NCBI RefSeq assembly: GCF_008831285.2
Contig: NC_045144.1
Coordinates: 6,808,176-6,872,175 of the forward strand
Direction: 5' to 3'
From: Nymphaea colorata
Lineage: Eukaryota; Streptophyta; Magnoliopsida; Nymphaeales; Nymphaeaceae
Length of the DNA: 64,000 nucleotides
The stretch's first letter is position 1. The number at the start of each line of letters is the position of its first letter. Positions 10,806 to 23,912 of the stretch are shown piece by piece. The notes under the pieces are model-generated. The model was given only the letters and a program-made list of their open reading frames with translations, made no database searches and was not told the origin of the DNA. The position numbers and the translations under genes are program-made.

Positions 10806-11419
10806 CATACACATATTCATAATATCTTCTTGTATATTATATATTTACTATTCAAATAACACCTTGTACAACAATTATGCAATTTATCTTTTGTTCTAAC
10901 AATACCTTTTAAAACATGCAACTAACATGAGATAAGAATCCCATTTGCTCAAAAGAACAGTTTTTTTTTTCCATTGAAAGAGTTACATATCCTCTTTCTT
11001 CATGTAATGCGTCTGCACATTAATAATATAAGTGAAAAAATTGCTTTGTTAGTTATTCAAGTTAAGGAAAGACGAAAATGGGCATTTACGTGAAAAAAGA
11101 CAATATAATTGAGACGATAAGCCATTTCACCAATTCTCAACAAGCTTTCTTCTTGCGAAATGCATCAAATCAAAGATTGGGCAATTTCTTTCTCAATATA
11201 CAAAAGTATAAAATCTGCAAGTCGTTCATCTTCCGTTTTGTTATTTAACCATATTTTTATAAGTTCGATGGCAGAAATGCATGTTCTATAGTTGCAATGG
11301 AGAAATATCAGAAAATCTACTGAACTGAGATGAAATATCAGAACTGCTTTCAATTGGACAGAAGTATAATTTATATGATTTTTTTAATGAAACAGCACAA
11401 AATTAAAAATAATAATAAT

Positions 11420-12240
11420 AAAAACCAAAAACTTATTAAGGTGTCGCCGTCTGAAAGTTGTAAGGCTTAACTGTTGCCCTGATTATGGGGAATGTCATCA
11501 GATGATTGAGATCTGAAAAGGGAGGGACAGAGAGAAATCGTAGACTACAGGGAAAAGAGGAAGGTGGATAGTGGAATGGGCGGATGTATACATCTGTGAT
11601 GACCCAATGGCTGCAGTTATGGAAGGGGTTTAATCACCGACAAATTCTCTTTGGTGCAGATTTAGAGCCCTGGAGTCTAGTGGCGATGATCAGACTGCCG
11701 TCCAAGTGCCGGCACTTGCAAAAGAGAGACTGCTCTGCAAGGATGATGATCCTTGGGGTGTCAATTCTATCGACATACGGGAATGTATAAGAGCTCGACA
11801 TCTGACCTATAATTTTAAAGTTGTCATACCTACAATTTTAAAGTTGTCATCTCCTTACTTATATCTACGTACCATACCCATGTGACTTAACCATTGCCCT
11901 TATGCTATTAATTACCCTTGGGCACTAAATTATTGTCGACCGATATTATCTGAATCTCATTTCACGATTTGAATCCAAATTTTGAACCAAATCCTGCCAA
12001 TTTTCAAAATATATTTATTTAAAAGAAACAAGATATGTTCTAATCGAATTTGGACTCAGACTCAGACTTGGATTTTGATTTGAATGTCTAAAACTGATTC
12101 AAAATCTGACAAGTGCATGTAAGATCCCAATTTTACATGTAGTTGGATCGGGATCCTGATCATGTCCTGAGTTCATGTTCAGATTTGATGCCCAAACCCA
12201 ACTATGATTTCAACCTTTTTTATTTCCTTCACAAGATCTA
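11420..12240. repeat. Segment duplicated at about 25430-26610
   Basis: This segment, upstream of RLP copy B, matches the DNA upstream of copy C (for example the runs around 11450-11570 and 11690-11810, then 11930-12240). Copy B's version lacks about 380 bp present at about 25803-26185. It contains a broken relative of the 109-codon frame at 25645-25974. It shows that the RLP duplication unit extended well beyond the genes. Confidence 0.75.
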
Positions 12241-12339
12241 AATAAATGCTCCTGCTTTTGGGTCAGTCATCAAATTTTACTTTACTGACCCGTTGAGGCC
12301 CTGTGTACACTAGCAAAGGAATACAAACTAAGAGGCAGT

Positions 12340-12740
12340 ACGCAACTGATAGTGCCAAATTTGGTTTCTTAGGTAGTGCCAAATTCTAACGGATCTAAGT
12401 TTTGGTGTATTTAAATTATTGAAGTCCAAAATTAGCCTAATTACAAGAGAAACTATCACATATTGATTGACGTGACAAATTTGATATGAAAAAAAAGTTG
12501 CCACAGCAAATAACGCAACAATGGACATAGGAAATACTATTAAAATAAGTTCACCTTTTTATATAATTTTTTCTTTGAAATTCAAAGAGAAATGTTGGAT
12601 TTGCTGCTCCGTTATGTTCTATTTATGACACACAAAATTGGGCTGAAAGCTTGGCTTTGGATTAAGCAATACTGAATTTTAATGTGAAAATTAGGTTTCA
12701 TGTTTGTTTAAGTTGAATTTTCGAACAAAATTAGCTTACA
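12340..12740. repeat. Dispersed repeat of about 400 bp, copy 1
   Basis: It matches 15765-16170 in the same orientation, with shared runs such as GGTGTATTTA, CTATCACATATTGAT and GCCACAGCAAA. The copies have drifted and carry several indels. No coding potential is visible. It is probably a transposon-derived repeat. Confidence 0.6.
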
Positions 12741-12840
12741 GTTATATTTTACAAAAAATCTATCTTTACCATATTTTTTGGTGTACTTACAAAGGTCTGT
12801 CCAATGCATATGCTAGTCACCAATTATAAAGGTTTTTGTG

Positions 12841-14300
12841 ATGTAGCACTAACACCTGGTGGCGGGTGTTGAAGCTGCAGTCCAAGGGGCACGGCAGCAG
12901 CACTGCACAAAGTACCCGCAAGAGAAGGAGGAGGACGGCTACTGGGGTTGCTTCATACTGTATTAAGTATAAAGCAAAATCTTTCCTACTGCACCCAAAA
13001 TTTTCTCTTTCCCTCCTTACTTGGGACTGCTCCTTTGGCCACAGGAGGTATTTGGATTAAAACACTTTCATAAAGCGCATGATGCAACCTGACTATATCT
13101 AAACTCTAGAAGTCTTATAGCGTAATGCTGCTGCAAACAAGTTCCGAAGAATTTAACATTATTCTGTAAAATTTACATCCTTGCAGTAATAAGTTGTAGA
13201 TCGTTGAAGTACCTTTCCTAAGCGTAAAAGATGCCATAGATATAATATTTTCCCCTTGTTTCTCCCAGAGTCCAGACATGCATATTCCAGTTATGATGTC
13301 CATTAGATTATCTTATGATGTCCATTAGATTATCTTGTACCTCACTGCCTGCAGATTTGTGATGCAGTGGCATGCAGATCAGGTTAGATTGAACTTCTTT
13401 CTGCCATGGTTTAAAAATTGATATCAATCTAAGGATTTGTCTCATGGGGTCGGCATTAAGGAAACACCCTTGAATTGCAAAGTCTCACTGTCAAATAACA
13501 GAAGGAAGAGTTATAAAGAAAGAACAAGAACCATGAAAAAGGAATGCAGGACTTGCATAGATAAGAACAAAAGAACCTCATGGACCCCGAACAACACTCG
13601 ATTGAATTGAATCGACAACAAATGATAAACGAGCCTTGATGAATTGCAAAATCTCACTGTCATGGCAGGCGACTGCAAATCCTCTATCTGGGTTTCAGCT
13701 TCATGAAAAGAGAAGAACAGCAGGGCAACGCCAGAGGCATAGCCGAACAGAATGGGAAGGTGGTTTTCCCCCAGAATGATGGACGAAGCATAGAGGAAGG
13801 GCTGTGGTCGGACGGTCTTCTGGCAGGCGACTGCAAGCTGGGCGATGGCTCGACGGGTACAATGAGGCTATCAATTAATACACATCGTTCGTTCTAAGGG
13901 AGAAGCAATGACAGAGCAGCCAGATATGCTTACCGTTTCGCTCCAAATGTCTGGCCCGGTGGAACTACATCCAGTGGGATGGAACTGTGCCTCGCAGCAG
14001 AGGAGGAAGGAGGGGGGCGGCCTAGGCAGTCGCCTCATTTTTTTAAAAAGTTTACATAAAAAAATAAAAAAATTAATTATTAATGTATTGTTTTTTTTAT
14101 TCGGGTTTATTTTGATCCTATAACTTTCATAAGTTCGTAGTACGGAAAATTCTCGCTTTGATTGGAAAGAAAAAAACAAAAAAAAAAGACCCAGATGATG
14201 TACGGAACATGTTTCAATTTTTTTTCTAAAAAAATTTATATAAATTGTGGCATCCATGTAATGGGTTGTCGTGAAATATATATATATATATAAAAAAAGA
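12841..14300. other. Intergenic with short repeats, no gene recognised
   Basis: It holds a 22-bp tandem duplication at about 13294-13338 and two copies of GAATTGCAAARTCTCACTGTC at about 13473 and 13641. Short G-rich frames occur at 12866-13060 and 13703-13897; the second begins MKREEQQGNARGIAEQNGK. None resembles a known protein or has convincing splice context. Confidence 0.5.
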
Positions 14301-15764
14301 GAGAGAGAACCTTTTGCTCCACATTAATATATGCCCGTAAGTTTATGGATATCTACTTTTGGCAGAGAGGAAGATCCCGATCAACAACACACAGTATCTT
14401 TCTATAGTTTCCTCTTCCCAATTTGCGCTAATGAGCTGTCTGTGACATTTTTCAACAACACAATAAATACAAAAAGATAACATCCAGCCACAAAGGCAGC
14501 GGACTGACTTCAATAATGTATCTCCTTCAGCTGGCCATCCATCCATTTGATAACATCGTGCATGCATGAGAGGCCCGAGATATCTACTTTTCTTGATCTT
14601 TTGGATTTTTTTATTTTCAAAAATTTTTAATTAAAAAAATATTTTTATAATACATTTACGGTACATTTGTGATACATGTATGGGTCAGCCCAACCAATAC
14701 ACCTTTTACAACATTGCAAAAATCATTGAGACATAGCGAGAGCAATCCATCTAGAGAGAGAAACACCACTTGTTCTAACGCACACATACTACAAAATAGG
14801 GGCTGCCACTTGCCTCTAAATTGTGTTATAAATGAGTTTACTATTTTGTTCCTTCCATAATTATTTTTTGACACTAAATTCATGACATTATGGCTCTTAG
14901 CCTAGGAAATGTTTTTTCAATCCATAAATTGGAATTGTTTGCCTGATATACAGAGAATTTAAAGCCCAATTTTCAGGGGAATCTATGCTCGTTTGCCTAG
15001 CAACCGCAGCCAGATTCTACTTGCTTTGACGGAAACTTGTGATTTTTTTTATTTTTAATTTTTTTTTTATTTTATTTTTTTGCTATCATGGGGCCAGGGC
15101 ATAATGGGTGCCGAGATCTTCATCTCTTTTTTTTACTTCCACTAAGTCAGGCACGGGCTTGGGCTGCACTGTAGGACGGTCAACAGATCTGGTTTAATTG
15201 TATTAATTTTTTTTTTATTGACAAATTCTGATTTGAATACAAGTAAAAGAAAATCATATCCAAGTCTGAAATCCAATTTCATAATCTAAATTCCATCTGA
15301 ATTTGGTTTTTATATTCATATCCAAATTAGAATATTGAATCATAATGTGATTGATTTTCAACATGTAAGAACACTGGATATCGGATATTTATTTAACATT
15401 AAATCTGAATCTGAAACCTGATCGGCTGTTATTTCTTAAATCCAAATTCAATCTGATTTTCTAATCAGATATTAAATTTCCTACCATATCCAATTTTTTT
15501 GGAAATATTCAGTTGGATATCCGATTAAAGTCAAATAGATTGACATCCCTAACACAAAACGAACTATCCTAAAAAAATGTGGGGTCTATATGGCGGTACT
15601 GAGACAGCCCCCAACCCGAACCTCTCTTCTTTTTGCGATTCATAAGAAAAATCCAACCCGAAAATCTCATTGTATTCAACAACAGATACTTCTTTTAGTT
15701 AGTTTCTTTTGGATTCATTCCCCTTTCTGCTTCTCCTATTGCAAATAAGTCACTAAAATTCGAG
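14300..15764. other. Intergenic, no gene seen
   Basis: AT-rich DNA with poly-T tracts. A 28-base run ending ATGTATCTCCTTCAGCTGG (about 14507-14534) also occurs, with one change, near 10524-10552. From 15230 to 15560 the sequence is dominated by variants of ATCCAAATTC and ends with GATTGACATCCCTAAC, a look common to plant transposon remnants. Confidence 0.5.
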
Positions 15765-16170
15765 CGGATCTAAGTTTGGTTTCTTTGGTTGTGTGAAATT
15801 CGAAAGGATCTAATTTTTGGTGTATTTAGATTACTGAAATATGAATTACATCCCCTCCAAATTAGGTTAATTTGAATAGAAATTATCACATATTGATGGA
15901 CATGACAACTTTTACTACTTGGAAAAAAAAAAGTTACCACAGCAAACAACGCAACAACGGGTGTAGGAAATATTATTATTCCAATAATTTCACCTTCATA
16001 TAAATTTTCCCTTAAAATTTGAGGAGAAACATCGGATTTGCAGCAGATAGTATTCTAATTATGACATACAAACTTTGAACGAAAACTTGATTTTGAATTA
16101 TGCAATGCTGAATTTAATGTGAAAATTATGCTTCATCTTTGTTTTATTTAGGTTTCGAAAAATTAGGTTC
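15765..16170. repeat. Dispersed repeat of about 400 bp, copy 2
   Basis: Second diverged copy of 12340-12740, same orientation. Non-coding. Confidence 0.6.
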
Positions 16171-17880
16171 ACAACTGAATTTTACAGAAACCATCGATAT
16201 TTGGATGATTGCATGTGACTCCTTAAGGAGCTGTTGGGATAATGAAATGGTAACATAAGGTCCCACAAACCATGGACAAAGCTGGAAAATTCTGGTTAAG
16301 AGATGCTAGTTACAAGATTTTAAATTTTTAAGGGGAATCAATATATAACTGGAGAAATTTTCTATGAAGTATCAATTATGAAAAGAGAAATCTTTTGTGG
16401 GTTTACGTGGGCAATTGCCCACACAGTACCCACACCTACCTCTACCCATCACATGGTATCTTATAATTAATGTTCATAGACGCCCTAATTTTTAGGAAGA
16501 GATGAAATAGTATGTTACCGTTGCACTTGTCAAACAACCCCTAAAGTTTATGTACTTTTCAAATGGAACCAGTTTGGCAACTAGTTTTTTATTTTTTGAG
16601 AAAATGTGATCTATACACACCATAAAATATAATTACGTGTACACTTGAGTATAGATCTCTCTCTCTCTCTCTCTCTCTCTCTAGAGAATATATACATATA
16701 GGGCACAAAGAGTAGACCACCGAAAATTGATTGACACCACTAATACAAAGCCAAATGGTCGTTTGCATAACTGATTGTGCTCTTTTGCATAATCGAACCT
16801 TATAAATATTATCACAATAATGTTTGGATGATAATCTTACACTAAGTCATTTTTTGAGTTCAATATGTTCTTATAGTAATAAAAAGAATGAAGGACTCTG
16901 ATGACATCAAATTTTTAATTGTAGAAAAATAAGTTTTTTTTTTCTTATGAGCAACTCCACATGGTTTATATTGAATTAGCATTTATAAACATAACAGAAT
17001 ATTCATATTTTGTTTCACAATCATTTTGTGAGGAATTTTAGGAGGTCTGGTTTCACATCTATATATACAGGGAGAGAGAGAGAGAGAGAATCAGGTTACC
17101 TAGATGCATCAGCAAATGTTATTTATTCTAATGTTTCTGCAGGGAAGTCACAATAAGTGGCACACCTTTTTGACGAAAATTTCAAGACTCTTTCTAACAA
17201 AACTAAATACAAACACCGAACAATAAAAGTAATGCATACCACAGGATTGGGAATGCACTGTACAGACTTCATTAATTCTAGTAAAGCAACTTCTGCTGCT
17301 TTACCATTAAAAAAACCTGGTGAAGAATCATATCTCACACCATTCGCTAAAACAGTTGATCTGAATATTAGCTCATGAGAAGGTCCCTCCTACACTGTTT
17401 CATAGGCAGGAGTTAAGATGTCTCCCTTTTGTGTGTACTCCTACAATCTATTTTTGAACACAGCAATTTGACACACCTGAAATGAAAAATACCAAGATTA
17501 AACGCAAAGGTCATTCTCCATCCAGGTTGGCATCTTCAAGCAATTAAGGTATCAAATAACAAAGTTTAAGTAACATTAAGCCTAAAAAAATGAAAATATG
17601 GGGCGGTCGTGGAACTAAAACAATGTTTTCAGATTTTGTCAACGGTCGACGGGTATATAAAGGATTAACGTTGTTTTCAAAATTTGTAAGAAAATACTGC
17701 ACCTAATTATTTCAAAATTTGAACTTAAAGGATAAATATTTGATTCCAACCAAGGTGAAGAGAGGGGAGGGAGAAAGGAGGGTCCCCTGATCTCGAGGAG
17801 AGGAAGAGGGAGTGGGTTCATCGAAGGCAGGAGGAAGAACAACAACAACAACAAGTAGGGAGAGAGAGAGAGGGAAGGAT
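16171..17880. other. Intergenic with simple repeats
   Basis: It contains a CT tract (about 16655-16682), a GA tract near 17072-17090 and a purine-rich stretch at 17755-17875. Short frames at 17123-17378 exist on both strands and resemble nothing known. Confidence 0.5.
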
Positions 17881-17900
17881 AGTCTCTTTTTTCATGCTCA

Positions 17901-18265
17901 TTGGTTAATCATCATGGAAGAGTTTTTGCTTTTTGGGTACAAGGAAGAAGAAGAAGAAAAGGTAGAAAGAGCTTTTTCTTTTCAATAAATCGTGGGCAAC
18001 TATTTTTCCGGCCACTCAATGATGGTTCATTTTTTTCTTTTTGTTGGATGTATGTCAAGAGATGCAGGAACCCGGTATTGCTGGCGGTGGTGCCAACCCT
18101 GAGAGGTCGAAGGTGCGTGATGAGAACTTGCTAGCTGGAGTACGGAGGATACTCCTGCCGTCGTCCTATCCATGCATTCCTCTTAATGATATCAGCAACT
18201 TAGTGAGGGTATTTCTCTCTCTCTCTCTTTCTCTCTATCTGCTCTCTCCTACTTATGGAGGGTGA
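17901..18265 (+). other. Possible exon fragment of unknown gene
   Basis: Two overlapping frames (17901-18134 and 18041-18265) are less AT-rich than their surroundings. The second reads MLDVCQEMQEPGIAGGGANP and then ENLLAGVRRILLPSSYPC, and stays protein-like until a GGTATTTCTC that could be a splice donor. I cannot name the family and find no partner exon. It may be a captured exon or chance. Confidence 0.25.
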
Positions 18266-18344
18266 AGGGGCAACCTGAATCAACACTATTTTCAAACTTG
18301 AGGAAACTGACGGGAGGAGGCCTTTGGGAACCGAGACTGCTGGA

Positions 18345-18392
18345 ACTGAGACTGTTGGGATGAGGTCTACTGAGACTGTTGGGATGAGGTCT
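18345..18392. repeat. 24-bp tandem duplication
   Basis: Two exact adjacent copies of a 24-base unit that starts ACTGAGACTGTTGGG lie in a G-rich stretch (18300-18480) with several related GGGAGGAGGC words. No open frame spans it convincingly. Confidence 0.8.
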
Positions 18393-19069
18393 ACGGGAAC
18401 GAGGACTGAAGGGAGGAGGCTTCCGCTAACCAGGACGAGGAGGGCTTAGGCGAGAGGTTTTAAGGAGGGGATAAGAGAGGAGCCGAATCCATCTCCCATG
18501 CCTGAGCCTATCATGAAAGAGGTCATAATTTTTTCATGCATTCAGGTGTGCACATATAACCACCTTTAGTCTGGAGTGTGAAATCGAGGGGCAGAGGGAG
18601 GGAGTCAAGATGGCATTAATGCAATAGTTACCGGGCATAATAAATGGTTTGAAATTTTTAAAAGATATGGCTTTAGCTACTTGTATAAACTAAAGTGTTA
18701 CAAACTGGTCATATACAAGCTTATTACTATTAATTTCATGCCTGAATATGAAATTTTATTATTGGATGCAAATCTAAGCCTGGATGAAGAGATGATCCGA
18801 CAATTGGTCGAATCTTGAAATGGAACATGCGGCTATAAATACAAGGATAAATGGTGACAAAAAATAATCTATTTAAAAACATTAAAAATGCATTTATATT
18901 GTGTACATGCAACCTCAACCCCACATTGGTTATCCAAATCCACTAACAGTCGATTGGTTTTGGATTGGGTATTACCCAATTGTAATCAAATATTACTAGG
19001 AAATGTCCTACCATGCTCAGTTTCTGAAAGGTTTTTATTTGCTTTCAACAGCAAAAAGTATTCCAGAAG

Positions 19070-20190
19070 AACTTGGTCCTACTAGGGAGGTGTAAGAAAG
19101 ATCTAACTTGTTCCATATTAAGAAGATTGCATGAATTTGGGATCGGGCCACTAAAGTTACTGTTTCTGACATAGGCAATGCGGATAGGAAAAGATGGTAA
19201 GAAGCCCCTGAAACTGTTTCCCAAAATATCAAGGTAAGTTAGTCGAGTGAGGTTGGTGAAAATTAAGGAGCCTATGGAACCTGAAAATCTAGTGTGACTT
19301 AGATCCAGGTGAAATAAAGCTGTAAGATTTGCTATTGAGAAAGGATGATTGCCTGACAAAGTAGTATAAGAATGATCCAACGAAGTTAGGTGTCCAAGAT
19401 TACCAATCGTGATGGGCAGGCTACTGGAAAAATTAGTAAGAGAAAGTCTAAGAATTTCGAGGTTACTCTTTGGTAATTTGGTAGGTAATCAGACCCTCAC
19501 GAAATTATTCTCTTCCACATCAAGAACCTTTTCAAGAGGAGGAAGTTCTAAAATTTCTTGTGCTAGGTGGCCAAACAAGTGGTTAACTTGTAGATGTAAG
19601 GATTGAAGCTTGCTCTCTGGAGGGGAAAATGTCGGCATTAATTCCCCTTGCAGATAATTTTTTAGTAGAACCAGAGCTTGAAGATGTGCGAGCTTGAAAA
19701 TATGAAGAGTGAGACTTCCTTCAAGATCACCATAAATTGGACAATGCCGATGCGAAGATGGCACCCCACTCTTAACGAGTTCTTGAGTTTGATATAAACA
19801 TAATCTAAATGGTGGTATTTTAAATGCTTAAAGTTCTTCACCAAGCATTGCAGATCTTGTAGTTCCAATGATCCAGCATTGGAGATGTCTAATGTGACCA
19901 AGTTAGACATGCTTGAAATCTCGTTCGCTACCATGTTTGAAAACCAACCACTGGAGAGACTAAGATGAGTCAAGTGAGTGAGCTGAGCCAGTTGTGAAGG
20001 TATGGTAGAGAAATAGAAGACACAGCCACTGAGGTCAAGGTGCAGGAGCAGGTGGAGATCAAAAAGAGCCGGAGGTATTCTTGATCATGCAATATCATTA
20101 TCAATGACAATGCAATATCATTATCAATGATAGCGGCAAGTTCAAGGCCAATGATTCGTCCACTATGAGGATCGCACTCAAATTACTGTA
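19070..20190 (-). pseudogene. RLP relic D: N-terminal LRR half, multiply frameshifted
   Basis: Minus-strand remnant homologous to the N-terminal half of copies B and C, from just after the LRR N-cap to about the middle of the LRR array. Recognisable pieces lie in different frames: MTHLSLSSGWFSNMVANEIS (19662-19973), LTLHIFKLAHLQALVLLKN (19489-19764) and LFHLDLSHTRFSGSIGSLIF (19045-19380). The signal peptide and everything C-terminal are missing. A short tandem duplication (about 20095-20140) adds to the decay. It lies immediately downstream of the 3' flank of copy C and is the most degraded member of the cluster. Confidence 0.85.
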
Positions 20191-20289
20191 TGCAGGTTGA
20201 CATGCAAACTGAAATAGTGCACACTACCAGAAAGGAAACACAGTGTTCTTTGGAAAGTAATAATTAATTAGGTTGGCATCGGAGTAATT

Positions 20290-20888
20290 TTACTAAATAA
20301 ATTTATAAAAAGGAACACGTGTTTCTGAAATATTTTAATTTCGACATGCTACATGAATGATGCTTTAAATGGTCAAGACAGTGATTTAAAATTATGGAAA
20401 TTTGCAATGGCAATAGAAATTGATAAAAAGTTAATGTTATTTCCGAAAACTTCAAAAAGAAATTCTTGTAATTGATTAACAAAGTACCGGTCATTCACTC
20501 GTGGGAACGAAGAAAATAGTTGGTAGTTTTAACTTTATATTTTGGTGAATAGAAAGGACAATATTTAATGACCATTCTGGTTTAACAATAGAAAGGAAGG
20601 AATATCAATATGCCACCAAAAAAAAGACAAGAAGTTTACAAATAGGAAATGATTACTTTGCTTAACACCACCATGAATTATACGTCAACATGCAATGGCT
20701 TTTACATTTAATGATGGCAAAACACACTACAAAGTTGAGCTTTGTCAACTGTCACATTTCCCTGAACTTCTAATTGAGTCAGAGGCGCACCTGCATAAGA
20801 ATGAAAAAGTAGCTGCCTGAAAACCTTTGTCACTCTCACCGTGTTGCCTCTAGCTTCGGCTATAAGCCTTCATGATCCTGCGTCTAGA
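20290..20888 (-). repeat. 3' flank shared by three RLP copies (copy C)
   Basis: Downstream flank of RLP copy C, homologous to 1-673 and 6300-6915. Similarity to the copy A flank reaches the very edge of the window (the AATTTATAAAAAGGA start). No gene is seen. Confidence 0.75.
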
Positions 20889-23800
20889 TTAAGCCCAACG
20901 CCAGTAGCACCTTCTCCAAAAGATATTGAAGCCCCTTCCATTATTTAGAAAAAATGAGAAGCTTATTGCTGTGCCGAAACCTACACCAAAACCTAGTGCC
21001 ACCGATGTGTATTTCCACATCCGCTCTTCATTTGCTTCCCTTGGTTCAAAAGAAGGAATTGATCTGGTGCTGTTGTTGGCTTCACAGGGCAGCGAGAGTG
21101 GAGGGCCACCAAGTTTTGCATTCCCTTCGAAGCTCCCAGCGTCGAAGGTGGAAAATTGTAGTGATTGAGGGATTCTTCCAACAAGGTTGTTATATGACAG
21201 ATTCAGCTACTCAAGAAAATTCAGTTTAGTAAGTTCTTCTGGTATTTCACCTGAAAGGTGGTTATGAGACAGATCTAGTGATTCTAGTTGTTGGAGGCCA
21301 CCAAAGTTCTTTGGAATTGACCCTGTAAGCTTGTTGTTAGAAATTCTTAGTGCTTGGAGCCATTTAAGGTCTCCAATCCCTTCAAGAATTTCACCTTCAA
21401 AGTAGTTGTTAGAAAGGTCAATTGAGTTCATGAGGAACCAAATTTCAGCTTGGTAACTTAATGTTGCTCCTTTGACTGTCATTGCCACTTGCCATGCGGT
21501 ACCAAAACCCATAGTAAGAACCCCATCCTTACGAGCAAGTGATATGCCGAAAGTCTTCATTGCATTGAGACTTAACAACAAGCTATTTGGAAGTTTTCCG
21601 CTAAATTGGTTGGTAGAGATGTCAAGCATGAGCAGTCCTTGGAAAGCACTCTCGTCAAAAGAGAAGTTAATATCACCACCAAGAAAGTTAGACCTTAACA
21701 CAAGAATTCTTAGTTTTGGCAGCTTTGAAAGCCATGAAGGGAAGTCACCACTTAATTTATTTTTCCCTAAATTTATGAATGCAAGCACTTCGCAGTGACC
21801 AAGGGATTTAGGGATATGACCTTCTAACTTGTTTTCACTTAAATCGAGTACTTGCAAAAAATCTCTTGTGTTGTCAGTAACCTCTGGGATTTGTCCTTGC
21901 AACTGATTGTTCTGGAGCTTCACTATCACCAAACTCAAGTTAAAGAGGCAAGCAGGTATCCGGCCACTGAACTTGTTGTTTGATAAGTCAACCAACCAAA
22001 GTTTAGTGAGGTTGCACAAGGAAGCTGGTATTTCTCCGGTCACACTATTATTCTTGATTGAAAGATACATCAAACCATCAAAAGACTCAGAACTTAGAAA
22101 GCTATTCAACATATTATAACTCAAATCAATAGCTAGAACGTCGAGAACAACCCCTGTCTCGATGCCTGTTATCATGTTGCCAGATATGTTCAAAGTCCTA
22201 GAAACATTTAACCATTTTGGAATTTTCCCAGTGATCATGTTCTGTGAGAGGTCCAAATCAACAATGGACTTGTGATAACAAAGAAATCGAGGGAACTGGT
22301 TGATGTTGCACGAGGCCAAGCTCAAATATTCTAGACTTGGAAGCTTGAGGGTGGGGTTGTCAATGCCTACAGTCAAATTATTTCCAGAAAGTGACAATGA
22401 GGAAAGCTTTTTGAAGTTTGCAAAAATTCCAAGGTCGAGGTAGCCATCAAATTTGTTGTTTGAAAGGTCAAGGGATTCAAGTGGAGATTGTGCAAAAGAT
22501 GGTTCTTGAAATAAACTAGAAGGAAATGTTCCTACAAAGGAGTTGTAAGAAAGGTCCAACCTTTCCATATTAAGAAGATTGATTGAATTTGGGATCGGGC
22601 CACTAAAATGATTGTTGTTGAGTTTGACATCACAGAGAGAGTGGGGTAAAGATGGTAAGAAGCCACTGAAACTGTTTTTAGAAAGGTCAAGGTAAGTTAG
22701 TCGAGTGAGGTTGGCAAACAATAAGGAGTTTATGCAACTTGACAATCTAGTTTGACTTAGGTCTAGGTGAGTTAAAGCTATGAGATTTGCTATTGAAAAA
22801 GGAAGACTACCTGACAGATTGGTGTTAGAAAGTTTTAACTCTACTAAGGATGTGAGATTAACAATCCAAGCACGAAGAACGTCTCCTAAGAACTCAATGC
22901 CACCAAGATTAAGAATTTTGAGCTTGCTCGATGGTAATTTGGTTGGTAATGGAACCCTCAATAACTCATTGTCTCCCACATCAAGAACCTTCAAGAGAGG
23001 AAGTTCAAAAATTTCATTTGGTAGGAGGCCGGACAAGTTGTTCTGACGTAGAATTAAAGATTGAAGCTTGCTCTCTGGGGGGAAAAATGACTGCATTAAT
23101 TCCCCATGAAAAGTATTGTTTGATAGATCAAGAGCTTGAAGATGTGGGAGCATGAAAATATGTGGAGTGAGGCTTCCTTCAATATTACAACAAGCTAAAC
23201 TAAGGGACTGTAGATTCGGCAGTGCGGATGCTAAGTTGGCTCCCCACTCCTGCGAGTTGTTGAGATTACATATGACATAATCCAAGTGGAGGTATTTTAG
23301 TTGCTTGAAGTTCTTCACGAAGCCTTCCAGATCATGTATTTCCAAGAGGCCGCTATCGGAAAGGTCTAAAGCAACTAAATTAGACAAGCTTGAAATCTCG
23401 TTTGGTACCTCGCCGAAAAACCAATTACTAGAGAGATTGAGATGAGTCAAGTGGGTGAGCTGAGCAAGTTGTGAAGGCATGATAGACATACCGAAGTCAC
23501 AACCACTGAGGTCAAGGTGCTGGAGCAGGTGGAGATCAAAAAGAGCCGGAGGTATTATTGATCCTGCAATATCACTATTCCACTTGCTCCCATCAACCAT
23601 ATCATTACCGAGAAGTTCAAGGCCAATGGTGTATCCAGTGCGGGAATCACACTCAACTCCCTCCCACGAGCAGCAGTCAGACTCATTTGCACCCCATGAA
23701 CTTAGCCTTCCATTGGATAGGTAGAGATCCTCCTTGATACGCAGCAGAATGGAGGCTTGACTGCTGAGGCACGAAGCACTTGCACCTCCATCTACACTGC

Positions 23801-23912
23801 TTACCAAGAGAAGTAGTACCAGTAGCAAACATCTCATTATTATTGCTGTAATATAGAGAATCAACATTGAGAATGCTGCAGGTCTGCAACTTCTTCTAGT
23901 CTGAAACACCAT
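20889..23912 (-). pseudogene. RLP copy C: near-intact LRR receptor-like protein with one internal TAG
   Basis: Intronless Cf/Ve-type receptor-like protein gene. The likely start is 23912 (MVFQTRRSC) or 23837 (MRCLLLVLLLLVSSVDG, a clear signal peptide); the frame is open to 24110 but the extension looks like 5' leader. In order: N-cap (CLSSQASILLRIKEDL, ESDCCSWEGVEC), roughly 30 LRRs with consensus LxxLDLSxNxFxGxIP, an island domain (GTAWQVAMTVKGATLSYQ), and last LRRs to LTKLNFLE. There TAG (21207-21209) replaces the TAC of copy B. Downstream the frame stays open for 105 more codons: last LRR, cap, a glycine-rich span GFGVGFGTAISFSFFL and tail WRRCYWRWA, TAA at 20889-20891. As read, it would make a secreted ectodomain lacking the membrane anchor. 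It may be a recent pseudogene, an allele, or a sequencing error. Confidence 0.88.
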
